From positions 392,690,249-392,754,248 of the forward strand of contig NC_061510.1 in assembly GCF_022539505.1 (NCBI RefSeq): a DNA stretch of 64,000 bases, in the 5' to 3' direction. The stretch comes from Lolium rigidum. Taxonomy: Eukaryota; Streptophyta; Magnoliopsida; Poales; Poaceae. Made by a program: the position numbers and the translations under genes. Below are positions 12,260-25,089 of this stretch, in pieces (positions within the stretch are counted from its first letter, which is position 1; every line of letters starts with the position of its first letter). The notes under the pieces were generated by a model. That model was not told the DNA's origin. It made no database searches and worked only from the letters and a program-made list of their open reading frames with translations.

Positions 12260-13070
12260 CAAATAGTCTGGGTACAGACAAGAACCAAATGGGACTAAGA
12301 GTCCTGAAGATAATCAAGCGGTGTTCCCATAACCAACATGCCACGAGCTGCTGCCTTAGGAACGATCCTGCTACGCAACGAAGTCGTCGTCCGTGAACTC
12401 GACAAAGTAGCCACCTGCGTACTGCTCATCATCTGTCGTACATGTTTGTCGAAAAGCGGGTTCCGGAAAAAGAGGAAGAAAAACGAGGGTAAGTACCGTT
12501 GGCACGTACTTGCGAGACAAGACCAGCTATGCTCGCTGGTGGGCGGTGTAAACTTCGCCCGGCTTTATGTGGAGTTTAGCGGCAGCAAAGCACTATCCAA
12601 TAGAGACACGCTACAACTTCCGTCTAATAGAGAAGGTGAGAGAGCGCATAATCTAGCAGTTCTATACTCTGCAAACAACAACCCAGCCAAATGCGATCCC
12701 CCTTAGCCAAGAGGTACTAACAAGGCACTCACACAGTTGACAATTTTATATCCATTCCATTATAATAGGGCTAACTTACTACGCAAGTAATTAGCAAGTT
12801 ATTAGCGACAACTTTAGGTGTAAGTTGTTCTATGATCGAGTTAAACAGCTCCAAGTCGTCCATAACCGCGGACACGGCTTATCGATAAGATTTACCCTGC
12901 GAGGGTGCACCAATGTTACCATACACGCATGCTCGAACCCGCGTAGACAAGCGCGGAGTCTCACAACAAGACCGTTCCCAAATCAACAAGAATGCCTAGG
13001 GGGGCCACCCGACTAAGCTACCCGAAACGAAGTTCGGCCGTACTCCGATGCGGACTCAGGGTTTGCGTCG
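12260..13070 (+). repeat. LTR-like arm, inverted relative to 18160-18860
   Basis: Read on the plus strand this shares an ordered series of blocks with the minus strand of 18860-18160. Examples are 'ggactaagagtcctgaagat', 'agagaaggtgagagagcgca', 'gttctatactctgcaaac', 'ccaagtcgtccataaccgcg' and 'cttatcgataagatt'. The copies differ by many substitutions and indels, so they are related LTR subfamilies rather than a recent duplication. Confidence 0.8.
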
Positions 13071-14343
13071 GCGGCTAGGCGTGCAAACCACATGCTTCGC
13101 TAAACGTCCCGCGGGGTACAGTACAGAAGTAAACACCCGAAGGCAACAGTAATAAACACCCGAAGGCAACAGTAGTAAAGCATGGCATACATGGCATACA
13201 TGGCATAGGCAAATAAAACCAAGGTTGTGGCCCCCTTTTCAACAGACTTGAGAAATGGTAATGGGTGATGGGGGGTCCCGATAAATCCTCCCACGAGTGG
13301 TTAGCGCGCTCAGTCTTAGAAACAGATAACAAGAACTCGGATCCTAGGGGACACAAGCGAGACAAAAATCCGATGCTTTCGCAAAGGGGCTCACCGATGC
13401 CTCTGCAATATTATAACCCTTAGCAATTTTAAGTTGTAGCAAAAGTTATCATCATCATTTTGAAAAGGTAGTACATGTGTCAACATCCCAACAAGATATC
13501 CCGAACATTTCGAGATATCAACAAAAATCCTAAACTCGCCTACGACTCGCAAAGCTGGCGAACAACAAACAATAGGTAGGACGAGGAGGTGTATCTCGGA
13601 CATATGGGTAACAGGTGGATAGGACACGTGACACAACAGAATCGCAACATAAGGATAGCAATAGATCAAAAGAGCATGTAAAAGTAAAATAGGTGAAGGG
13701 GTGGGCTCGCCTGTCGGATCAGAGGTAGAAGCACCGACACGATCCTCCAGAGGGAACTCGTACTCCTGCTCGTACTGCTCTGCGTCGGCGTCTACTCGAG
13801 AAGAAGCAAATAGCACATACAAGAAAGTATAGCACAAATCAATACAAGTAGATGCAATGCGCAATATGATGCATGATGACATGGCTAGATGATTTGTGCA
13901 TGGCAAAATTAAGTGGGGTGCTCATAATTCTCATGGAATGATAATCACCCTCACATAACATTTAGTTGTAGTTGCAATTTCAATTATTTCGAACCAGGGA
14001 TGATGCCAATGATGCATGGGAATGTCAGATTTGAATTCCTCTTACTTTTCTGAAGAAAAAGGATATATAATATGCACAATTTGGATTTGTAATTTGAGAG
14101 ATATGAATTATGCCATAATACTTATTTTAATTCAGATTTTAGTTATGTCCAAATTTTATTTGTCCAAAACCCAAAACAAAGTTCATAGTTAGATAGAGCA
14201 TGAAAAAAACTGATCAATGTGGATATCTCATTTGTCAAATTTGGATTTGTAGAAGTGCAATTTTAAAATATTTGAAAAACTAGTCAGGGGGCAAAAAAAA
14301 AAATAATGAACAGCAGTTTTTCAAAAAGTTGGTTCAGGGTCCT

Positions 14344-14406
14344 GCGCCGGCCAGGATTCGAACTCGGGTCTCCACGGGAGAGGATCAGGGTGGTAGCCAG
14401 TGGGCT
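14344..14406 (-). repeat. tRNA-like B-box segment
   Basis: On the minus strand, GAGTTCGAATCCTGGCC fits the RNA polymerase III B box (GTTCGANTCC), with a weak A-box candidate (CACTGGCTACCACC) about 35 bp upstream. It cannot fold as a complete tRNA that I can see. It lies inside the left LTR-like arm, antisense to it. Confidence 0.4.
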
Positions 14407-16627
14407 GCTGTATCGGAATTGTATGAATACAGGTTATTTAGAAAAATGTGGTATTGTCTCAGTTAACTGAAGAAATGACAGTGACGAGCTGAAAACTGAC
14501 ACTGCCAGACAGTCTCTGCACGAGTTTTAAAGCGTCGAGAACTCGAGATCTGGGCAGCCATTTGAGGATCTCTCAACGAGTTGAGTAAGTAGACTGTGCC
14601 GAGATTCATATGGAGGTGGTTTGGGTGGATTTGGAGCACGGTGGAGGCAAAGGTGATCGTCGGAAGTCGTGCCCGCGTCACAGAGACTAAGAAAAGCAAA
14701 AACAGAAAACCCTCTCTGGTCTCATCTTCGATCGATGATGGCGACGTAACCACGCATCCTCTTGGAGAAGTTCCAACAGCAAAAGTGTAGATCTATGTCT
14801 CAGCTTTACAACGGTGTATGGATCTAGCGCTGAGGTGAAGCGGTTCGCCGGATAGATCGCCGGAAAGGACGTCGGAAAACGTGGCAGAGACACGGCAAAA
14901 CTGAAAAACGAGACGAGATCTGTTTCTGTCCAAACTTTGGAAGAAGGTGGCGTCGTGTACAGGCCTCGAAATTAGGTGCTTCCAAAGCGAAAATTATAGC
15001 CCTTCGTCTCAGCTTTCCAAAGGTGTGAAGAACGCGTGCTGGCGTGGCTTATGCTGGCAGTGAGATGCGTCGAAAGATGGCCCCGCGAAGCAGCAAAAAC
15101 TGGGCGACCAGATTTCGGTTTTGGGGTTTTGCTTCTCAGAACTCGTTTCGAATTCGATCTCCACTGCGTTTCTTCCTCGGATCTGATAGCATGGCATGCA
15201 GGGGAGGTGTAGGAGGTGTGGTGCTGCTCACCCAGGAGGTCGTCGATGAGGTGGAGGTAGCTGCGGAGGCTGCCGGCGTAGAGGAAGAAGAAGGTGGCCA
15301 GGGGTAGATGACGTCGGTGAAGAAGGTCTTGGCGAACCTTGACGTCCTTGAATCTCCGGGAAGAAGCCCAGGCCGAGGAGGAGACGACGTGGTCCTTCTC
15401 CTCGCTCAGGTCACTGCGAGGAAAACCATGGCGATGGTGGTGGCCGGCGGCGAGGTGTTAGTTGCGGGTGGAGTTTTGCTCCCGGGAGGAGAGGATGGTG
15501 GCGGCTGGCTGTTTTGGAGGAGGAGGAAGAGGGGTAGGGTTTGGAGCTGGGCTGTTGGTGTTGCTTAAGAGAGGGGCATGGTGGCCGGTGGATGAAGAGG
15601 AGAGGAGACGTGGATCTCAGCCGAGCTCCATTACCAGATATAGCCATTATCTCCTCACGTGTAAAGTGAGAGAGATGGTGCTACATGGCTATTTTTGGTG
15701 AAAGGAGATGGTGGCCGGTGGGTTTTGGTTTGGGCCAAGGTGAGAAAAGAGAGAGGAAAAAGGAGAGATTAGATGCCCGGTTAGGTTTAGGTAGATAGGG
15801 TTTAGCTAGTGTTTCTTTTATTTTTCTTTCTTCTTTTATTTACTGTTTTTATTTTCTTTTTCAAAACTCAAACTGTTTTTGGAATTGACAAAAAGGAAAG
15901 AGGGGAAAGAGTATGAGGAGACTCCACCATATCACATACGATGGTAAGAGAAAAATAAAAGAAGGGTTGCACATAGGGTTTGAAAAGAAGAGATGGCTTG
16001 AGGTGACACCAAATTATAGAAAAATTTGGCATGACCTATGTGTATAAGGTTAAAGAGGAAGAAAGATGGAGTTGTGCTTTTCTTGGAACATCACAAGAGG
16101 AGGGGATGAACCAAGAAGATAAAGGAGGGAGAACAACAAGCAAGGCAACATAAGATCAAAGCCAAAACCAAATGCAATTTATAAAAACCAAGGTGGTGAT
16201 ATGCATGAATGCAACATGATGGCATGAACAAAATGCAAGAAAGGTTTTGTTCTTCGAATTCCGTCCGTCTCCGACCTCCTCCTCCCTCTTCGAGGTTCTC
16301 CTCGCGTTCCTGGTGAGCTTGTGCCTCTCCTGGACCTCTTCCCCTTCTGATTCCCTTGCTCAGCCACCCCGCCGGTGTTGACCACCGTGTTTCTTCGCAG
16401 GTCCTCGTCGCCGGCGAGCTTCCAGTGATGCTCCGGCACCACGAGCGCCACATTCTGGTCACCAAGTTCCCCCGCATCGAGTGCACCCTCGCGCCGTTCC
16501 GTCTGGTCCGTCCCCGTCGTCTCTGTGCTCGGTTTGCTTCCCCGCCATGGCTGTTTTTCGTGCCAGATCTCCGCATCTCTTTGTGTCAAAAGGTCACGCG
16601 CATCGTCCTAATCAACAACAGACACAG

Positions 16628-16697
16628 TAGTCCAGTGGTTGGTTCCTTTGGCTTTGATCTGCAGGTCCTGTGTTCAAATCTCCAATCTGGCTAATTA
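16628..16697 (+). repeat. tRNA-like segment with A and B boxes
   Basis: TAGTCCAGTGGTTGG resembles an A box (TRGYNNARNGG), and about 40 bp later GTGTTCAAATCTCC resembles a B box. The position inside the right LTR-like arm mirrors the one at 14344-14406, again antisense to the LTR. It is probably a decayed tRNA-derived insertion in an ancestral LTR, not a working tRNA gene. Confidence 0.4.
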
Positions 16698-18159
16698 AGC
16701 CGAACTTTTTGTCTCTAATTCTTGAATCAGATCTGGCGCCCAACGGGCCTCGGCCCAGATTTTCCTTGCTCCGCGCGTCCAGCAGCTTCGCGGTGCCGGC
16801 CCAGCTCTTTCCGACGCAGCATCAGGCCAGATCCGGCCCAGTACAGCGCAGGTCCATCCCCAGCCTGTTTCCTTTTCTTTTTGCAAAAACATGTTAAATT
16901 CATATCTCCTAATCTATAACCCGAAATAAAAAGTGTTATATATGAAAATTGATCAGAAAAATATAAGGAACATGATTATGCCATCCATTCATCTGTTTGC
17001 ATCTCGCATCATGTCGCATCGTGATAGTTTGTGCATATCACCTAGCATAATATGCGGAGTATTTTGGATTTCCAATTAGGGATTCCCCGCTCCGTTTAAT
17101 ATTGAAAGTAGCGCACCCCTGCCATGTTGTACCATGCTAATCCACCCTTAAATTTGACGATAGAAAATGCAACTCCAACATAATTTGTGTGTTCGGGGTT
17201 CCGACTCCGATTAAATTGGATAAGATGCATTGCACCATCTTTGCCATGTCATACATATCATTTTGATCATGCTGGATCTTCTTTATCCGTAGTAGTAAGA
17301 TTGCATCCGTTGTGTGTTCCAGCATTTGCTTCTTCCTGGATAGGATCGCGAAGTGATGTTGTGAGATACGACAAGTTCTCCGGATGTCCCTCGGCAAGCT
17401 CTAACAGGCATGCATTTCCCCTATACTCCTGTCCCTGCAGAAGTCGCTCACCTATTTTATTTTGCTTTCTCCCTCATGCTATCCTTAAGTTACGTTCTTG
17501 TCACGTGCCCCTTCCACTTGTTACCTCAAGCAGCCCATATTGCCACCACCACCTCCTACGGCTATTGTTTGGTTATCGAGTCTGCCATTGCGAGTCATAG
17601 TGCATGCTAGTGCTGTTTTATCTCGTTACCGTTACTGCTATCTTATCGGGTTGTATGCTGGGAAGAATCATGGTAACTTTAGTTGTTGATAATTGTTTAG
17701 CGGAGGCATCGGTGGGTCAGCTGCTCGTTTTGTGACGGCTCACTTGTGTTTCCTAAATAACTTAGGACCCGAGTTCCGTTATACGTTCCGAGGCCGAGCG
17801 CTCTATCCACACGTGGGTATGCTTACGGGTCTCCCCTCGACCCACTGCCGGAATCTACGGCTTTGTCCGGTGGCCACAACTAGTTTGAATGTTTGTTTTG
17901 TTTCTTCCGGGCGTGCAAGCTTGTTTCTTTGTGGTCAGATGATATGATGTTACTTTTGGGGAAGCCATGTTGCCTTGTAACCCCGTTGCCTCTTGCACGT
18001 CCGTAGGTGCGGCACGTATTGTTAAGAGGTCATCCTCTAATGGGCTCTGATCCTCTTAGCCGTTCTCGCAACAGCTAGGTCCGCGTCAGAGTTCCGATCG
18101 GGCTCTGAAACGGGTTAAACTTAGTTAGGTGGCTTCCTGGACATTGTTGTGGTGAAGGA

Positions 18160-19095
18160 GAGTGCGTGTCGTGATATCCACCGTCGTAAGTGGGTTGATC
18201 GTGCGTGTGGGCACATTTGGGCACCCTGCGAGGGTTACAATCTTATCGATAAGCCGCGTCCGCGGTTATGGACGACTTGGAGCTGTATGACTCGACCATA
18301 GACAACTTACACCTGTTGTTTATTAATAATAACTTGCTTAGTAAGTTAGCACAACTTCACTAATAAATGGTTAAAACTTGACAACCGTGTGAGTGCCTTT
18401 GTAAGTACTTCCTTGCGAGGGGGGAAAGCGTCGGCTGTGTTATGTTTGCAGAGTATAGAACTGTTAGTTGTGCGCTCTCTCACCTTCTCTGATTAGACGA
18501 AAGTTGTAGAGTGTCTCTATAGGTTTTTAGTGCTTGCGCGTTGCCTCTTAACCCCACCATATTGCCTATGACGTTCCTCTTGCGTCCTCTAAGTCCCCTG
18601 CGTGCCTCAAGTACAAAGGACGGCGGTTGACGAATGCTTATACGTCTTGAAGTCTTGTTAAGTACGGACCCGTACTTATTGCTGCTTCTACGGGATATAA
18701 CCGGGCAGGTATGAAGATATGTTCGATGAAGACGACGTTAGCAAGGTTACCCTTCCGGCTTGGCCTGGGCAGGGTTATGGACGCCACTTGATTATCTTCA
18801 GGACTCTTAGTCCAATTGTATCTTGTCCGTACTCGGACGTATTCGATCTTCTGTATGATTTGGATCTTTGTATTGTATATTTGTATCTTGACTCGTGGAG
18901 TCGTTGTTGTAATATATATGTTTCTTGTGGGCTCTATTGTAACCCTGTTGTAATGTTACTACTCGTGGTAATTCCTCTGGCATCACGTGTGTGATTCGTC
19001 GCGCACATCGTGTCGGAGGGCGTCTCAGAATCGATATCGTGCGGATTTCGGCGGGATCGCTGGAATCCTCATGGTACCGGTTCCGGGGCGTCACA
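18160..19095 (-). repeat. LTR start of the Gypsy element nested in CACTA
   Basis: The minus strand begins TGTGACGCCCCGGAACCGG at 19095, a standard LTR start of Triticeae Gypsy elements. The five bases outside it (19096-19100) read GTACT on the minus strand and pair with GTACG at 36958-36962 as a target-site duplication with one change. The adjoining sequence is CACTA transposase, interrupted after the residues LGFLGVY. Confidence 0.85.
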
Positions 19096-20867
19096 AGTAC
19101 ACACCCAGAAAGCCTAGCAGGTTCACGCAAAGATTCTTCGTCACGTGCATCACATCGATTGAAGAGCGGACTTCTAAGACTTTCCAATATTCTAGCTCCC
19201 AAAAAATAGATTTCTTCTTCCACATGGGCGCGTGTCCGGCGGCGTCATTCGGAACGGACCGTCCGCCGGGACCCTTTCCAAATATTACATCTAGATCCTT
19301 GACCATACCAAATATATCAACACCATCACGATGGGGAGGCTTCCTCCGGTGATCAGCCTCACCGTCGTAATGCTTGCCTTTCTTTCTTACGGGATGGGTA
19401 ATCCTAAGAAATCGACGATGCCCCGGGTACACGACCTTCGACCTTTTTCCAAATAATCACCTTCGAGCTCATGTAAACGAGTGTGTGCATGCATTGTATC
19501 CCTTGTTTGATTGTCCCGAAATGTTACCAAGAGCAGGCCGGTCATTGATGGTTACGAAAAGCATCGCTCTTAGGTCAAATTCCTCCTCGCTTGTGCTCGT
19601 CCCACACACGTACACCTGCTAGGGACCACAGCCGTAGAAGTTCTTCGACTAATGGCTTCGGTACACATCAATGTCGTTCCCGGGTTGCTTCGGGCCTTGT
19701 ATGAGCAACGGCATCATAATAAACTTCCGCTTCATGCACAACCAAGGAGGAAGGTTATATATACAAAGAGTCACGGAGCCGGGTGCTATGGCTGCGGCTA
19801 CTGCTCTCCAAAAGGATTCATGCCATCCGTACTTAGACCAAACCTTAAGTTCCTTTGCATCTGTGCAAAGTTTGGGAACTCTCTATCGATTTTTCTCCAT
19901 TGGGATCCATCGGCGAGGTGCCTCAACATCACGTCTTTCTTACGGTCTTCTTTGTGCCATCGCAACAACCTAGCGTGCTCTTTATTCCTGAACAAGCGTT
20001 TCAGCCAGTGGTATTATAGGAGCATACCACATAACCTTGGCGGGAACCCTCTTCTTGGGGCACTCGCCCTCAACATCACCGAGGGTCATCTCGTCCGATC
20101 TTATACCGCAATGCGAGTGCACACCGGACATGCATCCAAATTCTCGTACTCACCGCGGTAGAGGATGCGGTCATTAATGCATGCATGTATCTTATGCACA
20201 TCTAATCCTAGAGGGCGAGACAATCTTCTTCGCTTCGTACGTACTGGCGGGCAATTCGTTACCCCTTGGAAGCTTCCTCTTAATTATTGTCGGCAACTTT
20301 CCAAATCCTGAGTCGGTGACACCGTTCTCTCGCCTTCCATTGCAACAATTCCGGCGTGTCGCCTAGCTTTTTATGGCCATCTTCGCAAGTTGGGTATAAA
20401 AATTTGTTGTGATCTTCTATCATCTTGTCGAAGGCCAACCTTTCCTTTTCGGTTTCACATTCTCTCCTTGCATCGGCAATGGCCCGACCAAGATCATCAT
20501 CGGCGAGGCTCATCCGGTGCCTCTTGATCTTCTACTTCATTGTCTTCATTGCCTTCTGCGGTATCATCGTATTCGGGGAAATTGGGATAACCGTCATCAT
20601 CCTCTTCCTCTTCTTCATTGTCTTCCATCATAACCCCTCTTTCTCCGTGATTGGTCCAACAATAGTAGCCGGGCATGAAACCGGATCGCGAGAAGGTGGT
20701 CGTGAATGAGACTCGAGTGAGCGTAATTTACGGTATTCTTGCGGTTCGAGACATGGACAATACATGAAGCCACCATGTTTGTTTGCCTCCGCCACGGCCA
20801 TAAAATTATCCAGGCCCGAAGTGAACTCGTCAAACCGTCGGTCAATGTATATCCATTGCCGATTCAT
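19096..20867 (-). pseudogene. CACTA transposase TNP2, N-terminal half
   Basis: The minus-strand reading starts at MNRQWIYIDRR (20867), the transposase-associated domain, with AVAEANKHGGFMYCPC. Further blocks lie in several frames: a DUF-like stretch with RRECETEKERLAFDKM (about 20470-20430), RLLRWHKEDRK and the TNP2 signature FGLSTDGMNPFG (about 19980-19800). The last is FWELEYWKVLEV and DVMHVTKNLCVNLLGFLGVY (19230-19100). The frame shifts between blocks, so this copy is dead. TNP2 is the DDE-type transposase that cuts CACTA ends. The C-terminal half resumes at 36958 on the plus strand with GKTKHTPEARE. Confidence 0.9.
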
Positions 20868-21129
20868 ACGCATGATATAATTTAGCCGATCAAAATCATT
20901 ACGGAACATCACGATGTATATATACACATGCATTTTATCAATTACGGATGAAAATGATAAAGTTGTTAACCTCGATGAAGAAGAAAAAATCAAGTGGCAA
21001 ATCCTCTTAAGCATTTCATCAAACACCTCTTGTGCATGTGAAGAAGAGAGGAGAGCAATACACCCTCTTGTGAAGAAAGTGAAAAAATGGCCAAGTGTGG
21101 CTCACACTTGGGCAGGGCAAGGTAATATA

Positions 21130-21432
21130 GCCAGATTGGGGACCTTGTCCCGGTTTGTAACACAAACCGGGTCCATAGGGGGGGCCTTTGGACCCGGTTT
21201 GTATTACAAACCGGGACTAAAGGTTTCCCACGCCTGACACCGCCTGCCGCGCCTGCCGTGGACCCTTTAGTCCGGTTTGTATTACAAACCGGGTCCAAAG
21301 CCACTACCGGATAAGCTCCGGCGTGTGGGGTCGTCCCAGGCGAAACGAACCGGGACCAATGCCACCATTGGACCCGGTTTGGTTCAGCACTGGGACATTT
21401 GCTTGGGACCAAAGGCCTCTTCTCCACTAGTG
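21130..21432 (-). repeat. CACTA terminal and subterminal repeats (transposase side)
   Basis: On the minus strand the element begins CACTAGTGGAGAAGAGGCC at 21432. Inside it are several palindromic subterminal blocks of the type CCCGGTTTGT ... ACAAACCGGG (around 21150-21175, 21199-21225 and 21269-21295). Such blocks bind the element-encoded TNPA-type protein in En/Spm. The three bases outside (21433-21435) read CTG on the minus strand, matching CTG at 47773-47775 beside the other terminus. Confidence 0.9.
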
Positions 21433-22779
21433 CAGAGAGTCTGAGTTGCTTTCGTGTGGGTAGCTAAATTATCTTATTTCAGCACTTAGCTTAATCTTTG
21501 CGACAACCCGTGACTTTTGTGCCCTGTGCATCACTGCATCTTGTGTCTACTACAGCAAACAAAATGAACCAAGGCACCCAAATCCATGAGAAAAAAAAAG
21601 GATCAGTTTTCAGGTTCAGACTTAGTGGAGTCCTCGTGCGAGGCGAGAACGGCGCTGCTCCATCACCTGCCCACCGGCCGAGCCGTTGTACGCCGGATCC
21701 AGCAACCCCGTCCTCTCCCCCCCGCCCCTAACGTCCGCCCTTGTTTCTCTGCTGGAGCCCCACGAGAGAGCGGCAGCGGCAGCCTCCATGGCCAAGGCCG
21801 CCTCCACGCTCGCCGCAGACGATGAACAGCCTGCACAGCTACGCGTCCATGTCCATGTTCTCAGCGCCTGCGCACTCCGGGGCAAGTCGCGCCTCCCTCC
21901 GACAACCGCCGCCCTCTCCTGAGCAAATATCTTCTCAGGTCGGGAAAGGAGGCCCTCGAAGGGTCGCTGCCAGAGGTGATTGTCGACGTTGACCAACACC
22001 AGTAGTCCCTCCAGGTTCCCGCCTCCATCCTCTTGACCTGCCGGCGCTCCAACCGCCCATCACTGGACCGACGGCGCCCCGCAGGTTTGTGCGGATCGCA
22101 TGGACCCGGCATCTATCCGCCCCTCTGCAGCGACCCAGCAGTGATCTGCCTCACGCCGATCAAGCGACGCCTAACCTTTCCCGTAGTCACACGAATCATG
22201 CGAGCAGGGGATTTTGGTGGAGATCTACAGGGCTGGAGCTCGGGGCTTGGAACGGCTTGTGTTCTGCTCTGGAGGAAGGAATAGCTCGGGGATACACCGA
22301 ACCGGTATTAGGGGCAATAAAAAGGAACAATAATTCAAATGTTTTTCACTTATAGGTGGCATTGGTGGGTAATTTTGTCCCAACTTTGAGGGCAGTTTTA
22401 AGTTGAGCGAACGACCGAGGGAGAAACCAAATATCATTAACCAGTTGTACTACTCAATGAGACTAAGCAAAAAATGAATTTAATTACATGCAATTGCTAA
22501 AGTCCAAGAGGAAATCGTGGCCACAGCTAGGAACAGTAGACGTAAAAAAAAATCAGAAATAAGTAGTACTATGTATACTGGTTATTTTCTAGTACACAAG
22601 CAATTTCAAGATCCGGTAGCACATTAGCTGGTGTAAGCAACATGAAATACCTACCTCCGGCCGAGTTGTGGCGACAATAATAAGATATTTCGTGGCTAGC
22701 TATTGCTTCATGACGGCCGGTGGATTATATTGTACATTTGTACCTCTCTTGCGAGCACCTTACACGCATAGATATCAAA
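21433..22779. other. CACTA flank: intron-like and GC-rich sequence, no known gene
   Basis: The bases next to the CACTA end look like ordinary low-copy AT-rich DNA. 21600-22300 is GC-rich with several overlapping open frames on both strands (for example minus 21999-21622 and plus 21586-21825), none with a domain I recognise. A segment ending 'gaccgagggagaaacc' near 22425 recurs near 24510 and may mark the ends of a small unidentified element. Confidence 0.35.
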
Positions 22780-24088
22780 GCGAGGGTCCTCTGATGAATA
22801 CAACAGGTAAATAGCAATTACAAACTTTAATGAATATATGCACATAGATTATACATACGCGTGTGCTTGCCATTGCGTCCAAAGAGCTCGCTTGTGTGCT
22901 TCGTACATCATGATATACGCCCGTCAACTTCATCTGAATCATTGTGTCATCGGTTTGTGCCACCTGACTACACGAGTAACATCAGCGGCGTGAAAAATCC
23001 AATTCGGCCAAGAACATATCGGAAGCTCGCCACCAGGATTTAACTGCCGCCCATGCCTAGCGAGCAAACCGAAACCTGATACTCATGAGTGAGCGTGACG
23101 ATGCGACCATGGAATCTAGAGCTCCTTTCGTCAGATTCAATCTATAATTTTTTATACGTGCTCACCTGGCGGAAGTGCGATGGTGGAGATCATATCGTAG
23201 TTAAAGCTAGCCCCGCCGATGGCTTCCCGCCGGTGCTCATGTTGGCAAGCAGACCAAGCGGCTAGTCTCGATTTCGTGTTCGGAGTTCCGCAGGCCTTTC
23301 TTTTCATGACGGTGCGTGCACATCGGCAAGTCGACCGGCTGTCCCTCCTCAACGAGATCATGCTGTCCCGATGAAATCAGCAGACGAGGAAGAGGACGGA
23401 CCCGCACGTCCCTGTCCTCACAGACGCATGACTGCATGAGAGAGGCCATCCTCTCGTTTCTGTCGATCGATCCGTTCTTCTGTACTGCGGCGGCGGGTAC
23501 CAGCAGAAGCAGCACGTCACGTACGGGCGGAGGCAAGTGCAGCCGTGTACGGAGGCGCGCGGTGCCGTTGTATCAGACATAGCACGCCAGCCTAACATAT
23601 GCTCAGCTCCGTTGATGGCACCAAGTCCCTAGCTTGGTCCGCGGAATCACGAATACGCTGCAGCCATGAGAACATGCACCACTTTCCGATGCGATCTACT
23701 CCGTAAAAGGCAACCTTGTGGTCTTGCTGGCCACGCAGCCTAGGCGGGTTACGCGTGTCTTTCTTCTCCGCGTGGTCGTCACCGTCGACCTGGCTGGCAT
23801 CCGAGACGCGCTCCGGCGACCAGCTGCCATCGTCGTTATTGGTAGCAGTGCGAGCGCGGAATCTAGGAGAATTCCTTGTTCTAACAAAATCTGGATTTTC
23901 TCTGTCGCAGCTACGTGCACTCGATCGACTCCCATTGAAGGAAAACTCTCCTGACAGCGGCGCCATGCCAAGATCGCGTCGCTCTTTGCCAGAGGATCTC
24001 GCCGCGCGTTTTCGGAGAGTCTAGCCACACGATTCCGGTCGTTCCGGCGCTTGCTCGCAATGTGGACAGGAACGATCTCATGATTCAT
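22780..24088 (-). pseudogene. Possible low-copy gene remnant, unrecognised
   Basis: The minus strand has exon-like pieces with plausible splice sites. One reads through HEHRREAIGGASFNYDMIS and stops at a GTGAGC donor near 23168. A second follows GTAGTCAG at about 22966 (VAQTDDTMIQMKLTG...) and ends at a GTATGT donor near 22859. A third starts after TTCATCAG near 22793 and reads EDPRFDIYACKVLAREVQM to a stop. Longer frames also lie at 23966-23592 and 24088-23696. I do not recognise the family and the parts do not form a clean model. It could be chance, a gene fragment, or non-coding RNA. Confidence 0.2.
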
Positions 24089-25089
24089 GGAACCGTATAA
24101 GTTAGACGGGGGTGGCTTGGCTTATATCTACCCTATTGTATCGATCAGAGTCCGTGAGGATGTCCTGTTCGTGCTCGAGTCGATCTGTTTTGCTGTGGAC
24201 GTACTTGTTATGGGCTCATGGATCCATTCCACTGAGAGGCTTAGTTCGTATAGGTTGATGGTCCGGCAGGAACGGGCGGCAGAAATCCAGGCCAAGGCCC
24301 ATCATGGCGACAGAAGAACCAAACCACGCACCACCAATCGACGGGGATACAGACATACGAATCAGGCACCACCAATCGGCGGGGAGACAGACATACAAAG
24401 CGTGTTTTCATTGAAACGTTTTTTAACTTATTGGTGTCAGCAGTGGTAATACTATTTTGGTGGGAGGGCAAATCGGTCTAAAGAAAAGGTGGCTGACGAC
24501 TGAGGGAGAAACCCTTTTACTTTTATTATTAGGTATAGATATAGATATAGATTATATATATTATATATATTATATATATATATATATAGTGGAGATGGAG
24601 ATGGAGATAAATTAGTAGCAACACACAGGTACGTGTGACAACTTTTGGTGTGAGAAATTCTTTTTACGTCTTTGTAAAATACTCTTTTCGCTGCAACGAC
24701 ACGAACATGTTTTCTAGTCTTTTGCTAAATCCTTAAAAGCGTAGTTGCGCTCGTTAGACAAGACAAGCACATGGCACTTCACATGCCACAACGGCACACC
24801 ATATTTTTCTTGAGCATTCCCACCAAAAAAGAAATCCTCGATCCACTATGGACCCTTCAGGGTGGTTACCGAATCCGTACAAGTTTTGGTGAAGCTCTAC
24901 AAATTAATTGGAGGCTCTCAAGTAAACTCCACGAAGGTCACAAGTTTAAGAAAAAACTCCGCTATTATTTGAGGCTCCAAAGTAATTTCCACCAAGGCCA
25001 CAAACCTATAAAAGGCCACACATCCACAAAGCCCCCGATGCCACAAAGTCCAACAAGCTGTCTAGGGTTCCAAGATCCAAAGAGGGACA
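24089..25089. repeat. Repetitive DNA with TA and GA microsatellite
   Basis: This interval holds a roughly 38-bp motif in two tandem copies (accaccaatcg[ac/gc]gggga, about 24328-24400). The block 'ttattattaggtatagatatagat' runs into a TATA microsatellite (24533-24590) and a GGAGAT repeat. The remainder to 25089 is AT-rich with one weak plus-strand frame of 162 codons (24771-25259) that lacks any known domain. Confidence 0.45.

Larger units (their letters stand above)
13071..18159. other. Centre of the inverted LTR pair, non-coding
   Basis: Two LTR-like sequences appear to meet tail to tail somewhere near 15.7-16.3 kb. The left reads on the plus strand and the right on the minus strand. Each carries a tRNA-like block in the matching place (14344-14406 and 16628-16697), followed by a GC-rich leader-like part (14480-15700 and 16250-16900). 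Open frames here are short, mutually overlapping and match nothing I recognise. Exact LTR borders in the middle could not be set. Confidence 0.5.

Noticed and set aside
16091..16589. Minus-strand frames of 161 and 136 codons
   Set aside because: They overlap each other in a GC-rich LTR leader and match nothing known.
16628..16697. A functional tRNA gene
   Set aside because: A and B boxes are only approximate and I could not build a full cloverleaf.
24533..24600. Regulatory TATA cluster
   Set aside because: It is a plain TA microsatellite followed by a GGAGAT repeat, not next to a supported gene.
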